Shown: positions 28,653 to 37,261 of the stretch, in pieces
How positions within the stretch are numbered: the stretch's first letter is position 1
Layout of the letters: each line of letters begins with the position of its first letter
Assembly: GCA_963821925.1 (NCBI GenBank)
Contig: CAWGFO010000002.1
Span: 614,448-678,447, forward strand
Reading direction: 5' to 3'
DNA from: JAOUEA01 sp963821925
Lineage (GTDB): Bacteria; Actinomycetota; UBA4738; HRBIN12
Length of the DNA: 64,000 nt
Notes under the pieces: model-generated
The model's database searches: none
Seen by the model: only the letters and a program-made list of their open reading frames with translations
Told to the model about the DNA's origin: nothing
Position numbers and translations under genes: made by a program

Positions 28653-29597
28653 ATGACCGACCGACGCGCGCGCCTGCGCGCCGCCGGGGTCGCCCTCGCC
28701 GCGGTCCTCGCCGGCGTCCTCGTCCTCTCTCTCGCGATCCCGCGCGGGCAGGGGGACGCCGCACCCGGGCCGCTCGTGCGCGCGAACCCGAGCCTGGGGC
28801 CGTTCCGTGGGCTGGGCGTCTGGGTCGACGTCTACGACGAGGAGGCGTGGGCCGATCCGGCGGCCGCCGTGGCCGACATGCAGGCTCACGGCGTCCGCAC
28901 CCTCTTCCTGCAGACCTCGAACGCCGACCGCGCGGGATCGTTCGTGTTCCCGGTGGCCGCGAGCGCGTTCGTCGACGCGGCCCACGACGCGGGGATCCAG
29001 GTGGTGGCCTGGTACCTGCCGGGGTTCCGCGACCTCGCGACCGACCGGCGGCGCGTGGCGGACGCGATCGCGTTCCGGACCGCCCGGGGCGACGCGTTCG
29101 ACGGGTTCGGCCTCGACATCGAATCCGAGGCCGTCGGCGATCCGTTCCGCCGCACGGAGCGGCTCGTTCGGCTCTCGTCGGAGATCCGCGATCTCGCGGG
29201 GCCCACGTACCCGCTGGGGGCGATCGTGCCCTCCCCGGTCAGGCTCCGCGACGACCTCGCCTACTGGCCGGACTTCCCCTGGCACGACCTGGCGCTGACC
29301 TACGACGCGATCCTGCCGATGACCTACTTCACGTTCCGAGCGCACGGGCCTGCCGAGACGGCCGCGTACGTGGCGGGCTGCATCGACGAGATCCGCGCGG
29401 GCGTGGGGAGCGACGCGGTCGCGATCGACGTGATCGGCGGCCTCGCCTCGGACGCGGCCGAGCCCGAGACGAGGGCCTTCGTCCGGATCCTGCGGGCGCG
29501 CGGCGTCACGGGCGGCGGGTGGTATTCGTGGCCGGACACCACCGAGGATCAGTGGACCGTGCTCGCGCGGCTGAACGCGCCCGCGGCGTCCGGGTGA
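28653..29597 (+). CDS. exported TIM-barrel glycosidase-like protein
   Basis: A 314-residue protein with an N-terminal signal or anchor (about 11-30, GVALAAVLAGVLVLSLAI). The remainder alternates strands and helices like a TIM barrel: FRGLGVWVDVYDE, GVRTLFLQTSNAD, GIQVVAWYLPGF, FDGFGLDIESEAVG and ILPMTYFTF. The DIESE stretch resembles the acid-containing strand 4 of GHL-type or GH18-like hydrolases. Specificity cannot be read. The ATG at 28653 is preceded by a GGAGGGG ribosome-binding site. It is followed by a short hairpin (29599-29616). Confidence 0.62.
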   Translation: MTDRRARLRAAGVALAAVLAGVLVLSLAIPRGQGDAAPGPLVRANPSLGPFRGLGVWVDVYDEEAWADPAAAVADMQAHGVRTLFLQTSNADRAGSFVFPVAASAFVDAAHDAGIQVVAWYLPGFRDLATDRRRVADAIAFRTARGDAFDGFGLDIESEAVGDPFRRTERLVRLSSEIRDLAGPTYPLGAIVPSPVRLRDDLAYWPDFPWHDLALTYDAILPMTYFTFRAHGPAETAAYVAGCIDEIRAGVGSDAVAIDVIGGLASDAAEPETRAFVRILRARGVTGGGWYSWPDTTEDQWTVLARLNAPAASG

Positions 29598-29598
29598 T

Positions 29599-29616
29599 CC
29601 TCGCCGCTCGGCGGGG
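29599..29616. terminator. GC-rich hairpin after the glycosidase-like gene
   Basis: CCTCGCCG (29599-29606) can pair with CGGCGGGG (29609-29616), including one G-T pair, across a 2-base loop as written (longer in practice). It starts two bases after the stop codon of the glycosidase-like gene. There is no T-run, which is common for actinobacterial terminators. Function is inferred from position only. Confidence 0.35.
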
Positions 29617-29685
29617 CATGATTGACCCCTCTCGGCGGCCGCGACTAGGCTTCGCCCGTCCCGGACCCAGGAGCGCCCCGTCCAC

Positions 29686-29985
29686 GTGCCGTCCCGATCG
29701 CGACCCGCCCGTGCCGCCGCGCTCCTCGCGATCGGCGTGCTGGCGGCCGCGTGCTCGCGAACCCTGGACATGAACCAGGTGGAGGCCGAGTTGAAGCGCC
29801 AGGTCGAACGTGATCTCGGAACGAACGGCCTCACCGTGACCTGCCCCGACGACGTGAAGGTCGAGGCGGGAACCTCGTTCACCTGCGAGGCATCGGACGC
29901 GTCCGGTGCCACGATGGTGCTCACCGTGACCCAGGAGAACGACCAGGGCAAGGTGCGATGGAGCGTCACCGGAGCCTCGACCTAA
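29686..29985 (+). CDS. DUF4333-like lipoprotein
   Basis: A 99-residue exported lipoprotein. A basic N-terminus (PSRSRPARA) and hydrophobic core lead to the lipobox VLAAAC (Cys about 23). The mature part contains LKRQVERDLG, VTCPDDVKVEAGTSFTC and TVTQENDQGKVRW. This Cys-pair domain is the DUF4333 fold of actinobacterial secreted proteins, unknown in function. The start is GTG 29686. It ends 11 bases before the fabI start and may be cotranscribed with it, though no functional link is known. Confidence 0.72.
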   Translation: MPSRSRPARAAALLAIGVLAAACSRTLDMNQVEAELKRQVERDLGTNGLTVTCPDDVKVEAGTSFTCEASDASGATMVLTVTQENDQGKVRWSVTGAST

Positions 29986-29996
29986 GGAGCCGATCC

Positions 29997-30785
29997 GTGC
30001 TACTCGAGAAGAAGCGCCTCCTGATCACGGGAGTGCTGACGCCCCAGTCGATCGCGTTCGCGGCGGCCGAGTCCTGCCTGGATCTGGGCGCGGAGATCGT
30101 CCTGACGAACTTCGGGCGGGGCGTGAGCCTCACCGAGAAGGTGGCCAAGCGTCTGCCGCAGGAGGTCGACGTCCTCGAGATGGACGTGAACATCCCCGAG
30201 CAGATCGACGCCGTCCGTGACGAGCTCGCGTCCCGGTGGGGAACGATCGACGGGTTCCTGCACGCGATCGCGTTCGCGCCCACCGACGCGCTCGGCGGGA
30301 ACTTCCTGCACACCGAGTGGGAGAGCGTGGCGACGGCGCTGCAGACGAGCGCCTTCTCGTTGAAGCAGCTCGCGGTGGGCATGCTGCCGCTGATGGAGGA
30401 GCGCGGCGGCTCGATCGTCTCGCTCGACTTCGACGCGACCGTCGCCTGGCCGATCTACGACTGGATGGGCGTCGCGAAGGCCGGCCTCGAATCCGTCACG
30501 CGCTACCTCGCACGCGATCTCGGTCCGAAGGGCGTCCGGGTGAACTCGGTCTCGGCGGGGCCGATCAAGACGATCGCCGGCAAGGGTATCCCGGGGTTCG
30601 AGCGCATCACCGACGGCTGGGCGCAGCGGGCGCCGCTCGGATGGGACATCCACGATCCGGCGCCGGTGGGACGGGCGGTGGCGTTCCTGTTGTCGGACCT
30701 GTCCGACGGGATCACCGGCGAGATCATCCACGTCGACGGCGGCTTCCACGCGATGGGCACGGATCTGGACGCGCCGCCGGCCTAG
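29997..30785 (+). CDS. fabI: enoyl-ACP reductase FabI/InhA type
   Basis: A 262-residue NADH-dependent enoyl-[ACP] reductase that completes the fatty-acid elongation cycle. The N-terminus (KRLLITGVLTPQSIAF) has the variant glycine motif of the FabI/InhA group. The catalytic pair is Tyr154 and Lys161 in YDWMGVAK, the Y-x6-K spacing of FabI, followed by RVNSVSAGPIKTIAGKGIPGF, the substrate-loop region. GTG 29997 is selected because AGGAG (29984-29988) is suitably spaced. An earlier start at 29958 would lack family homology. The family is the target of isoniazid and triclosan. Confidence 0.92.
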   Translation: MLLEKKRLLITGVLTPQSIAFAAAESCLDLGAEIVLTNFGRGVSLTEKVAKRLPQEVDVLEMDVNIPEQIDAVRDELASRWGTIDGFLHAIAFAPTDALGGNFLHTEWESVATALQTSAFSLKQLAVGMLPLMEERGGSIVSLDFDATVAWPIYDWMGVAKAGLESVTRYLARDLGPKGVRVNSVSAGPIKTIAGKGIPGFERITDGWAQRAPLGWDIHDPAPVGRAVAFLLSDLSDGITGEIIHVDGGFHAMGTDLDAPPA

Positions 30786-30842
30786 GTCGGGCGCGGCGGC
30801 GGACCGGAGCCCGCGACGGCGGACCAGAGCCGCGGCCCGATC

Positions 30843-32681
30843 CTAGCGGGCCTCGACGCCCTGTTCGCTCGCGAGCTGACGCTGCGCCCGCACGATCGCC
30901 CGGAACGCCTCCTTCAGCCCGCTTCGCGCGAGCGGACCGAGCGCGCCGGGATCGACGTAGTCGTCGGGGGCCTCGCCCGCCTCGACCTGCGAGGCTTGGT
31001 GCCGCAGCCGGATCCCCCACAGGAACCGGAACGCCTCGGTGAGCTCGCCGGCCACGTGTCGGTCGAGCACGCCGGCCGCGCCCGCGGCCTCCAGGCGGAG
31101 GATCGTGGGCTTGGCCGCCACACCGGATTGCACCGCATACACGCGGGCCAGGTTCGTCACGATCGTGAGCCCGCCGTGCTTCACGTCGAGCCGGCCGGCG
31201 TGTTCGCCCGAGCGCTCCACCACCAGGTCCCGCAGGAACCCGGTCGGCGGGTGCAGGTCGAGCGCTCGCCGGGACATCGACCGCACGAACCCCGGCTTGC
31301 CGGCGGCCTTGCGCACCGCCTCGTCCAGCGGTGGCTCGGCCACGAGCGGTCCGGCCACCCGCCGGAAGTCGTAGCCGATCGACGAGAGCACGATCGAGGA
31401 CCCGGTCGCGTCGGCCATCCACTCCTCGAACCGTTCGACCCACCGGGCGATCGGGGCGCGCATCGCGCTGTGGACCGCCATGGCGTCTCCGTTGCAGCGT
31501 GGGATGCCCGCGGCCTCGAGCCCGTCGGTCACGATGCCGGCCAGCGTCGCGAAGTAGGGGTCGATCGCCTCCACGTCCTCGGGCGCCACGTCGTAGGCGA
31601 TCGCGTGGTCCTGGTCGGTGCGGAGCGACTGCTCGTGCCGGGCAGCGCTGCCGAGCGCGAGCCACGCCCACGAGGCCGGCGGGTCGCCGAGCGATCCGAC
31701 CCCGAGCTGCAGCAGCCGTTCGGTCATCGCGTCGACCGCGAGGGCCGCCACCCGTCCGACGTCCACGGGGTCGGCGTGCGCCTCCACCATCGCGACGACG
31801 ACCGCGGGGAGGTCGCGCCCGGCCGCGGCGACGGCCTCCGGCGTCGGGGCACGCTCGATCGCGCTCTTCAGGGCGAACGGCGTATGGCGTCCGAGCCCCA
31901 TCAGGTCGGTGTCGGTCACGACCCCGAGGAGCTCGCCGCCCGGCCCCTGGACCGGGAAGTGGTGGACACCCTCGGCGAACATCGTGAGCAGGGCGTCGCC
32001 GGCCAGCGTGTCGGCCGCCAGGCAACGGGCGGGGAACGTCGCGACGTCGGCGACGGGGGTGTCGAACGCCCCCCGGGCGGCCACGACCCGCGTCCGCAGG
32101 TCGCGGTCGGTCAGGATCCCGAGCCCTGCCGGCGTGGGGATCAGCAGCGACGAGACCCGCTCGGCGGCCATCGTGGCGGCGGCCTCGGTCACGGTCGCCG
32201 ACGGCGCCACCGTCACGGGCGGGCGGCGCACGAGCGACCCGACCGTCGAAAGTCGGGCATCGGGCGCCGGTGGCTCGGCCCGTTCGGCGGCGGCCAGCAC
32301 GCGGCGGCGCATGCTCCCCACCATGAAGTGGCGTCCGGCGGGCGTCTCGAGCACCTCGTCGGCGACCGCCTCCGGGATCACGTAGAGGAGGGTGTCCTCG
32401 TCGGCGCGGACGGTCACGGTCGGCCCTTCGTGCGCGAGCAGCGAGAACTGTCCGAACAGCTCGCCCTCGCCGAGCAGGTCGAGCACCCGGCCGTCGTCGA
32501 GCAGCTCGACGGCCCCCTTGCGGACGAGGTAGAGCCCGCTGGCCGGTTCACCGCGCTGCTGCAGGATCGTCGCCCCGGCCGCCACGTGCTCGATCTCGAC
32601 CGCTCCGGCCACCGTCGCGAGCCGTTCGTCGCTCAGCTCGTCGAACGGGGGGTACCGACGCAGGAATCCGGCGATGTCCAC
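30843..32681 (-). CDS. cNMP-binding, CBS and DUF294 nucleotidyltransferase-like protein
   Basis: A 612-residue multidomain protein. Residues about 15-130 are a cyclic-nucleotide-binding domain (LLGEGELFGQFSLL is the phosphate-binding cassette region). Residues about 155-280 hold two CBS motifs (VSSLLIPTPAGLGILTDRDL and HHFPVQGPGGELLGVVTDTDL). Next comes a DUF294 nucleotidyltransferase-like domain with ALGSAARHEQSLRTDQDHAI (the GS...D.D signature) and a DUF294_C helical tail. Proteins of this kind are thought to sense nucleotides and modify a partner; the product is unknown. The GTG start at 32681 matches the N-terminal conserved helix. Confidence 0.85.
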   Translation of the reverse strand: MDIAGFLRRYPPFDELSDERLATVAGAVEIEHVAAGATILQQRGEPASGLYLVRKGAVELLDDGRVLDLLGEGELFGQFSLLAHEGPTVTVRADEDTLLYVIPEAVADEVLETPAGRHFMVGSMRRRVLAAAERAEPPAPDARLSTVGSLVRRPPVTVAPSATVTEAAATMAAERVSSLLIPTPAGLGILTDRDLRTRVVAARGAFDTPVADVATFPARCLAADTLAGDALLTMFAEGVHHFPVQGPGGELLGVVTDTDLMGLGRHTPFALKSAIERAPTPEAVAAAGRDLPAVVVAMVEAHADPVDVGRVAALAVDAMTERLLQLGVGSLGDPPASWAWLALGSAARHEQSLRTDQDHAIAYDVAPEDVEAIDPYFATLAGIVTDGLEAAGIPRCNGDAMAVHSAMRAPIARWVERFEEWMADATGSSIVLSSIGYDFRRVAGPLVAEPPLDEAVRKAAGKPGFVRSMSRRALDLHPPTGFLRDLVVERSGEHAGRLDVKHGGLTIVTNLARVYAVQSGVAAKPTILRLEAAGAAGVLDRHVAGELTEAFRFLWGIRLRHQASQVEAGEAPDDYVDPGALGPLARSGLKEAFRAIVRAQRQLASEQGVEAR

Positions 32682-32717
32682 GCTGCGGAGTATGGCGCGT
32701 CGGTAGACTCCCCGGCG

Positions 32718-33365
32718 ATGACCCGGTCGCCCCGCACCCTGCTCGCCCTCGGCGCCGCCGCGGTCGCGTTGACCCTGGCCGCCTGCGACGGCGACGGCAC
32801 GTCGACGCCGACCCCGACGAGCGCGACACCGTCGTCGGCGCCCGGCACGTCCACCGCGCCGACCGACGCCGCCAGCCCGTACCTCGTGTATTCGCCGCCG
32901 CCCCCGCCGAGCGGCCCGATCACCTCCGGCTACCTCGGGTCGACGCTCACGCTCGACGTGGGGGACGGGCAGCGCCTGCGGCTCACGTTCCACAGCACCG
33001 CGATGAGCGCGGTGGCCGCGATCGAGAACCAGCCCCGGCAGTTCAGCGTCTGGCTCACGGTCGAGAACCCGAACGACATCGCCTGGAAGGGGGACCTGGG
33101 ACCGCTCGCGCACGTCGACGACGACATCGGCGGCAACGTGGCGGCCGATGTCTCGCCGGCCCCCGGCGACTTCAGCACCGCCGCCGAGCGGCTCGGGTTC
33201 TCGAACCGGAACCTGGCGAAGCCGACCTCGATCCCGGCCGGCGCGTCCGTCGACGGGGTGCTCCTGTTCCAGCTGTACGGCGGGAACCGGGTCGTCTACA
33301 TCACGGTCGACTCGCCGTCGGGCGGCGAGCCGGTCGTCTGGGAGACGAACTTCGGGGTGTTCTGA
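32718..33365 (+). CDS. secreted lipoprotein, DUF4352-like beta-sandwich
   Basis: A 215-residue exported lipoprotein: a hydrophobic leader ends in TLAAC (Cys about 23), followed by a Thr/Pro/Ser linker (about 24-60) and a folded domain with RLRLTFHSTA, FSVWLTVENPND and IPAGASVDGVLLFQL. This order is typical of DUF4352-like Ig-fold domains found in actinobacterial lipoproteins, function unknown. Its stop overlaps the selD start, so the two genes are translationally coupled, an unusual pairing for a surface lipoprotein and a cytoplasmic enzyme. Confidence 0.7.
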   Translation: MTRSPRTLLALGAAAVALTLAACDGDGTSTPTPTSATPSSAPGTSTAPTDAASPYLVYSPPPPPSGPITSGYLGSTLTLDVGDGQRLRLTFHSTAMSAVAAIENQPRQFSVWLTVENPNDIAWKGDLGPLAHVDDDIGGNVAADVSPAPGDFSTAAERLGFSNRNLAKPTSIPAGASVDGVLLFQLYGGNRVVYITVDSPSGGEPVVWETNFGVF

Positions 33366-34414
33366 TGGAGGGTGGACGACGGCTCACGAGCTTCAGCCAC
33401 GGCGCGGGCTGCGGCTGCAAGCTCGGCCCCGATCAGCTCGCCGAGGTGCTGCGCGGTGTGTCGCTGCCCCCGGCGCCGCCCGAACTGCTGGTGGGGAGCG
33501 AGACGGGCGATGACGCCGCGGTCTGGCGGACCTCCGACGGGCATGCGTTGGTCGCGACCCTCGACTACTTCACGCCGATCGTCGACGATCCCTACGACTG
33601 GGGACGGATCGCGGCCACGAACGCGATGTCCGATGTCTACGCGATGGGCGGCACACCGTTCCTCGGGCTGAACATCGTGAACTGGCCGGTCGACGACCTG
33701 CCCACCGAGATGCTCGGACGCGTGCTGCAGGGGGGCGTCGACGCCGCGACCGGCGCCGGAGTCGCCGTGGTCGGCGGCCACTCGATCACCGACCCGGAGC
33801 CGAAATACGGGATGGTGGTCGTGGGCTCGATCGACCCCGACCGGATGTTCACGAACGCGACCGCGCGTCCCGGCGATCATCTGTACCTCACGAAACCGCT
33901 CGGCCTCGGGATCATCTCGACCGCCGTGAAGCGCGGGGTGGCGCCCGATCACCTGATCGCGATCGCCGTGGACCTGATGACGACCACGAACGCCGCGGCT
34001 TCGGCAGCGATGGTGGAGGCCGATGCGAGCGCCGCAACCGACATCACCGGGTTCGGGCTGCTCGGTCATCTCCACAAGATGCTGCTCGCATCGGGATGCG
34101 GCGCGACGGTGGGCGCCGGCGATGTCCCGCTGATCGACGGCGTGCGCGGCCTCGCGCGCGATGGCGTGGTGCCCGGCGGCACCCAGCGGAACCACGACTT
34201 CGTGGACGCCGCGACCGACTGGGCCGGGCTCGACCGCGAGGAGCAGCTCGTGCTGGCCGACGCTCAGACGAGCGGCGGCCTGTTGATCGCGACGCCCGAC
34301 CCCGAGGCGCTCGAGGCCGCCCTGACGGCCCGGGGCGTCCTCGTGGCGTCGATCGGCGAGGTCGTCCAGGGGCCGGCTGGCTCGATCCGCGTCGAGGGGA
34401 GGCTCGCGAGCTGA
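33365..34414 (+). CDS. selD: selenide, water dikinase SelD
   Basis: A 349-residue ATP-dependent selenophosphate synthase. The glycine-rich active-site loop holds Cys16 and Lys19 in AGCGCKL, the positions of the catalytic Cys/Sec and Lys in known SelD. Here the residue is Cys (TGC), not selenocysteine. Other family blocks are TGDDAAVW, AMGGTPFLGLNIVNWP, VVGGHSI and DITGFGLLGH. Selenophosphate feeds selenocysteine tRNA or 2-selenouridine synthesis. No selA, selB, selC or selU gene lies in this window. The start overlaps the upstream lipoprotein stop and the stop overlaps the nitrilase start. Confidence 0.94.
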   Translation: MEGGRRLTSFSHGAGCGCKLGPDQLAEVLRGVSLPPAPPELLVGSETGDDAAVWRTSDGHALVATLDYFTPIVDDPYDWGRIAATNAMSDVYAMGGTPFLGLNIVNWPVDDLPTEMLGRVLQGGVDAATGAGVAVVGGHSITDPEPKYGMVVVGSIDPDRMFTNATARPGDHLYLTKPLGLGIISTAVKRGVAPDHLIAIAVDLMTTTNAAASAAMVEADASAATDITGFGLLGHLHKMLLASGCGATVGAGDVPLIDGVRGLARDGVVPGGTQRNHDFVDAATDWAGLDREEQLVLADAQTSGGLLIATPDPEALEAALTARGVLVASIGEVVQGPAGSIRVEGRLAS

Positions 34415-35175
34415 TGCGCGCCACGGTCTGTCAGATGCCCGACGACGCCGCCGCCTTCGAGCGCGCGTGGGCCAACCTCGCGACGCACGTCCGCGACGAG
34501 GGGAGCGACCTCGTGCTGCTGCCCGAGCTTCCGTTCCACCCGTGGTTCGCGAAGGAGCGCCGCTTCGATCCCGAGGTCTGGCGCGCCGTCGTCGAGGCAC
34601 ACGAGGTCTGGGTGGCACGGCTCGGCGAGCTCGGCGCTCAAACCGTGGCGAGCACCCAGGCGACCGAGTCCCGCGGCCGACGGCTCAACGAGGGATTCGT
34701 GTGGACCTCGAAGGACGGCGTGGTGCCGGTGCACCGCAAGGTTCATCTGCCCGACGAGCCCGGCTTCCGTGAGACCTCCTGGTACCACCCGGGCCCCGCC
34801 AGGTTCGTCCCCGAGCGGGCCGGCCGGGCCACGGTCGGGTTCATGATCTGCTCCGAGATCTGGGCGATGGAACGGGCGACCGAGTACGCGGATCGCGGCG
34901 TGCAGCTGCTCCTCTCGCCACGGGCGACGGAGAAGGAGTCGGTCGAGCAGTGGCTCGCCGCCGGGAAGGCGACCGCCCTCCTGGCCGGCGCCTACTCGCT
35001 CAGCTCGAACCGGTGGGCGCGCGGCGGGGAGTTCGGTGGCGTCGGGTGGGTGATCGACCCGGCGGGGGAGACGCTCGCTACGACGAGCGCGCGCCGCCCG
35101 TTCGCCACCGTCGAGGTCGATCTGCGCGCCGCCGACCGTGCGAAGAAGACCTACCCCCGGACGCTCTTCCGGTAG
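34414..35175 (+). CDS. carbon-nitrogen hydrolase (nitrilase superfamily)
   Basis: A 253-residue nitrilase-superfamily amidohydrolase with an intact triad: Glu38 (LLPELPF), Lys109 (HRKVHLP) and Cys146 (FMICSEIW). Members hydrolyse amides, nitriles or carbamoyl compounds. The substrate is not evident, and the length fits the short amidase branches. The ATG overlaps the selD stop by one base, so the lipoprotein-selD-nitrilase genes make a coupled operon. A role in selenium metabolism is not implied by the family. Confidence 0.87.
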   Translation: MRATVCQMPDDAAAFERAWANLATHVRDEGSDLVLLPELPFHPWFAKERRFDPEVWRAVVEAHEVWVARLGELGAQTVASTQATESRGRRLNEGFVWTSKDGVVPVHRKVHLPDEPGFRETSWYHPGPARFVPERAGRATVGFMICSEIWAMERATEYADRGVQLLLSPRATEKESVEQWLAAGKATALLAGAYSLSSNRWARGGEFGGVGWVIDPAGETLATTSARRPFATVEVDLRAADRAKKTYPRTLFR

Positions 35176-35214
35176 TTCCCTTTACCTTTCGCGCACCAGC
35201 AGGCTCTATAGGGC

Positions 35215-35703
35215 GTGACCATGGTCGAAGACGATCGGGCGGTGCACGGCGGACTCGAGGACGTCTTCCGCGCCGAGAGCGCGAAGATGATCCGTGCGCT
35301 GTTCGCGTTCTCGCGCAGCCGTCAGATCGCCGAGGATGCCGTGCTCGAGGCGTTCGCGCGCGCGGTCCGCGACGTAGACCGTATCGACGACCCGACGGCG
35401 TGGGTCTGGCGCGTGGCGTACCGGGTGGCCGCGAACGAGCTGCGCGAGGCCGGTCGGCCCCTCGACCTCGAGCCCGAGCCCGTCTACGAGATGCCCCCGC
35501 CGGCGCTCGAGGTCTTCGAGGCGATCGGGAAGCTCTCGCCGTCGCAGCGCGCCTGCGTGCTGCTCTTCCACTACGCGGACCGCCCGATCCGAGAGATCGC
35601 CTCGACGATCGGCTCGACCACCCCCGCCGTGAAGGTCCATCTCTCGGCCGGCCGTCGCCGGCTGCGGCGACTCCTGGAGGACCCCGATGAAGCGAATCCG
35701 TAG
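35215..35703 (+). CDS. ECF-type RNA polymerase sigma factor
   Basis: A 162-residue ECF sigma factor. Region 2 covers LFAFSRSRQIAEDAVLEAFARAV and region 4 covers LSPSQRACVLLFHYADRPIREIAS and PAVKVHLSAGRRRLRRL, the helix-turn-helix that reads the -35 element. GTG 35215 or ATG 35221 could be the start. A TTTACC at 35181 and a TCTATA at 35205, 18 bases apart, could be its own promoter, leaving almost no leader. The next gene overlaps by 17 bases and encodes a single-TM protein, the usual arrangement for a sigma/anti-sigma pair. Confidence 0.82.
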   Translation: MTMVEDDRAVHGGLEDVFRAESAKMIRALFAFSRSRQIAEDAVLEAFARAVRDVDRIDDPTAWVWRVAYRVAANELREAGRPLDLEPEPVYEMPPPALEVFEAIGKLSPSQRACVLLFHYADRPIREIASTIGSTTPAVKVHLSAGRRRLRRLLEDPDEANP

Positions 35704-36328
35704 GCTCCGCGACCTCGACCAGGTTCCCGTCTCGACGTCGTGGGACGCGGTCCGGGCGACCGAACCGACCGACGCCGAGGCACCGTCCCGCGCTCCGTCG
35801 CGGGGCCGCCGTGCGGTCGTGATCGCGGTGGCGTTCGGGCTGTTCGCGGCGAGCGTCGGGGTGTTCCTCTTCACGTGGGGCGACGACGCGCCGGCGCCGG
35901 TCGTCGGCTCACCCGCACCGGGCCAGACTGACGCCGCCACGACGCTCACGATCACGTGTGACGACGGCGGCGCGAAGGTCTCCGCGCCCACCGTGGCGTT
36001 GGGACGGGAGGGTGTCGTCTTCACGATCGAGAACCCGGCCGGAGAGAGCTTCGTCGCCATGCGCGACCCCAAGGAAGCGGGACGAAGCATCGGGCTCGAG
36101 ATCGTCGACGCCCGCAGCGACCGATCCGTGATCGCGATGCGGCCCGGCCGATGGATCGTCGGGTGCTTCTCGATCCAGACCTTCACGAGCGCCGAGGTCC
36201 CCGTGTCGGCGTACCCGGCAGCGTTCGAGGTCGTCGATCCCGACGGGAACTGGGCGGGCATCCAGGAGGCGAACACCTGCGGCGAGCAGCTGCTGCCGCC
36301 CACCGAGACAGCGGGCGAGGACGCGTAG
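35687..36328 (+). CDS. single-TM protein with cupredoxin-like outer domain; possibly the upstream part of a split gene
   Basis: A 213-residue protein whose start overlaps the sigma gene by 17 bases. After a charged cytoplasmic stretch (1-45) comes one TM helix (about 46-65, VVIAVAFGLFAASVGVFLFT), then a 140-residue extracytoplasmic part (TLTITCDDGG, GVVFTIENPAG, RPGRWIVGCFS) that resembles a cupredoxin/Ig fold. A cytoplasmic N-terminus plus TM suits an anti-sigma or sensor partner, although no zinc-binding anti-sigma motif is seen. It ends at TAG (36326-36328), and the same frame stays open beyond it into a TolB propeller, so this may be only half of the original gene. Confidence 0.7.
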   Translation: MKRIRRLRDLDQVPVSTSWDAVRATEPTDAEAPSRAPSRGRRAVVIAVAFGLFAASVGVFLFTWGDDAPAPVVGSPAPGQTDAATTLTITCDDGGAKVSAPTVALGREGVVFTIENPAGESFVAMRDPKEAGRSIGLEIVDARSDRSVIAMRPGRWIVGCFSIQTFTSAEVPVSAYPAAFEVVDPDGNWAGIQEANTCGEQLLPPTETAGEDA

Positions 36329-37252
36329 CTGGCCGGCCCGCTGTCGGGGCGGATACTCCTTTCGGCGCGTGACGACCGCACGGGAGCGACCTCGTTCGTC
36401 TCGGTGAACGCCGACGGGAGCGACGCCCAGCGGCTGTTCCCCGACCTCGCCGTCGATGAAGCGACGTTCTCTCCCGACGGATCGCAGGTCGCCCTCGTGA
36501 TCTCCGATTCGGACGGCGACCCCACCGTGACGTACGCCGCGCTGGAGGACTCGGAGATCTACGTGGCGAACGCCGACGGGTCGGGGCTCACCCGCCTCAC
36601 GGACAACCAGCGGTCGGACGACCTCGTGCACTGGACACCCGACGGGACCCTCATCTCGTTCCGCTCCAACCGTGGTAAGAGCCTGTCCCTATACACGATG
36701 CGTCCCGACGGCTCGAACGTGCAGCAGCTCACGCCCGACACCTGGATCGCGGATGCCCACGACTGGTCCTCATACGACGGCTCGCTCGTGTTCTCAGGTG
36801 CCGACGAGCGGAACCAGCCCACAGGCTGCAGCGACAACGAGATCAACCTGCTTAGCCCACCGGGCGTCTTCACGCCGCTCACCGACGACGAGTGGTACGA
36901 CCAGTCGCCGACGTGGTCGCCCGACGGCTCTCGGATCGCCTTCGCGGTGAGCGACCAGAGCGACTACGCGTGGGAGATCTTCACGATGAACGCCGACGGA
37001 TCCGATCAGCGGCGGATCACCGACCACCCCGGGTACGACATGGGACCCCTCTGGTCGCCCGACGGGACGATGCTCGCCTTCACGAGCGACCGCTTCCGCG
37101 GCCCCGACACGAAAGGCGAGGACCAGAGCGGCCTCCCGTACGTGATGAACGCCGACGGTTCCGGCGTCCAACTCCTCTTCACCGAGGAGCAGCTGGGGGC
37201 GATGGGGATCGATCCGAACGCGAGCGTCTCCGTGGAGGACTGGCGCGCCTGA
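36329..37252 (+). CDS. TolB-like PD40 beta-propeller, probably the C-terminal part of the preceding gene
   Basis: From the codon after the TAG, the frame is open to 37252 and encodes six PD40 blades: FSPDGSQVAL, WTPDGTLISFRSNRG, WSPDGSRIAFAVS, WSPDGTMLAFTSDRF, each with the SPDGxxIAF core. Blade one begins at GRILLSARDDRTG, upstream of the first ordinary start codon (GTG 36404), which cuts that blade. There is no ribosome-binding site before 36404. Thus the natural protein most likely continued from the TM protein upstream through the amber codon. Coordinates start at the first codon after TAG. The blades have no catalytic residues; the fold binds proteins or cell-wall ligands. Confidence 0.7.
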   Translation: MAGPLSGRILLSARDDRTGATSFVSVNADGSDAQRLFPDLAVDEATFSPDGSQVALVISDSDGDPTVTYAALEDSEIYVANADGSGLTRLTDNQRSDDLVHWTPDGTLISFRSNRGKSLSLYTMRPDGSNVQQLTPDTWIADAHDWSSYDGSLVFSGADERNQPTGCSDNEINLLSPPGVFTPLTDDEWYDQSPTWSPDGSRIAFAVSDQSDYAWEIFTMNADGSDQRRITDHPGYDMGPLWSPDGTMLAFTSDRFRGPDTKGEDQSGLPYVMNADGSGVQLLFTEEQLGAMGIDPNASVSVEDWRA

Positions 37253-37261
37253 CCGGCCCGT

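Noticed and set aside
35181..35210. TTTACC and TCTATA as a firm promoter of the first ECF sigma gene
   Set aside because: Spacing is acceptable, but both hexamers are weak matches and there is no second copy to support them; mentioned only in the gene entry.
36404..37252. An independent propeller gene starting at GTG 36404
   Set aside because: No ribosome-binding site, and the start falls inside the first blade; the upstream in-frame codons already encode propeller sequence.
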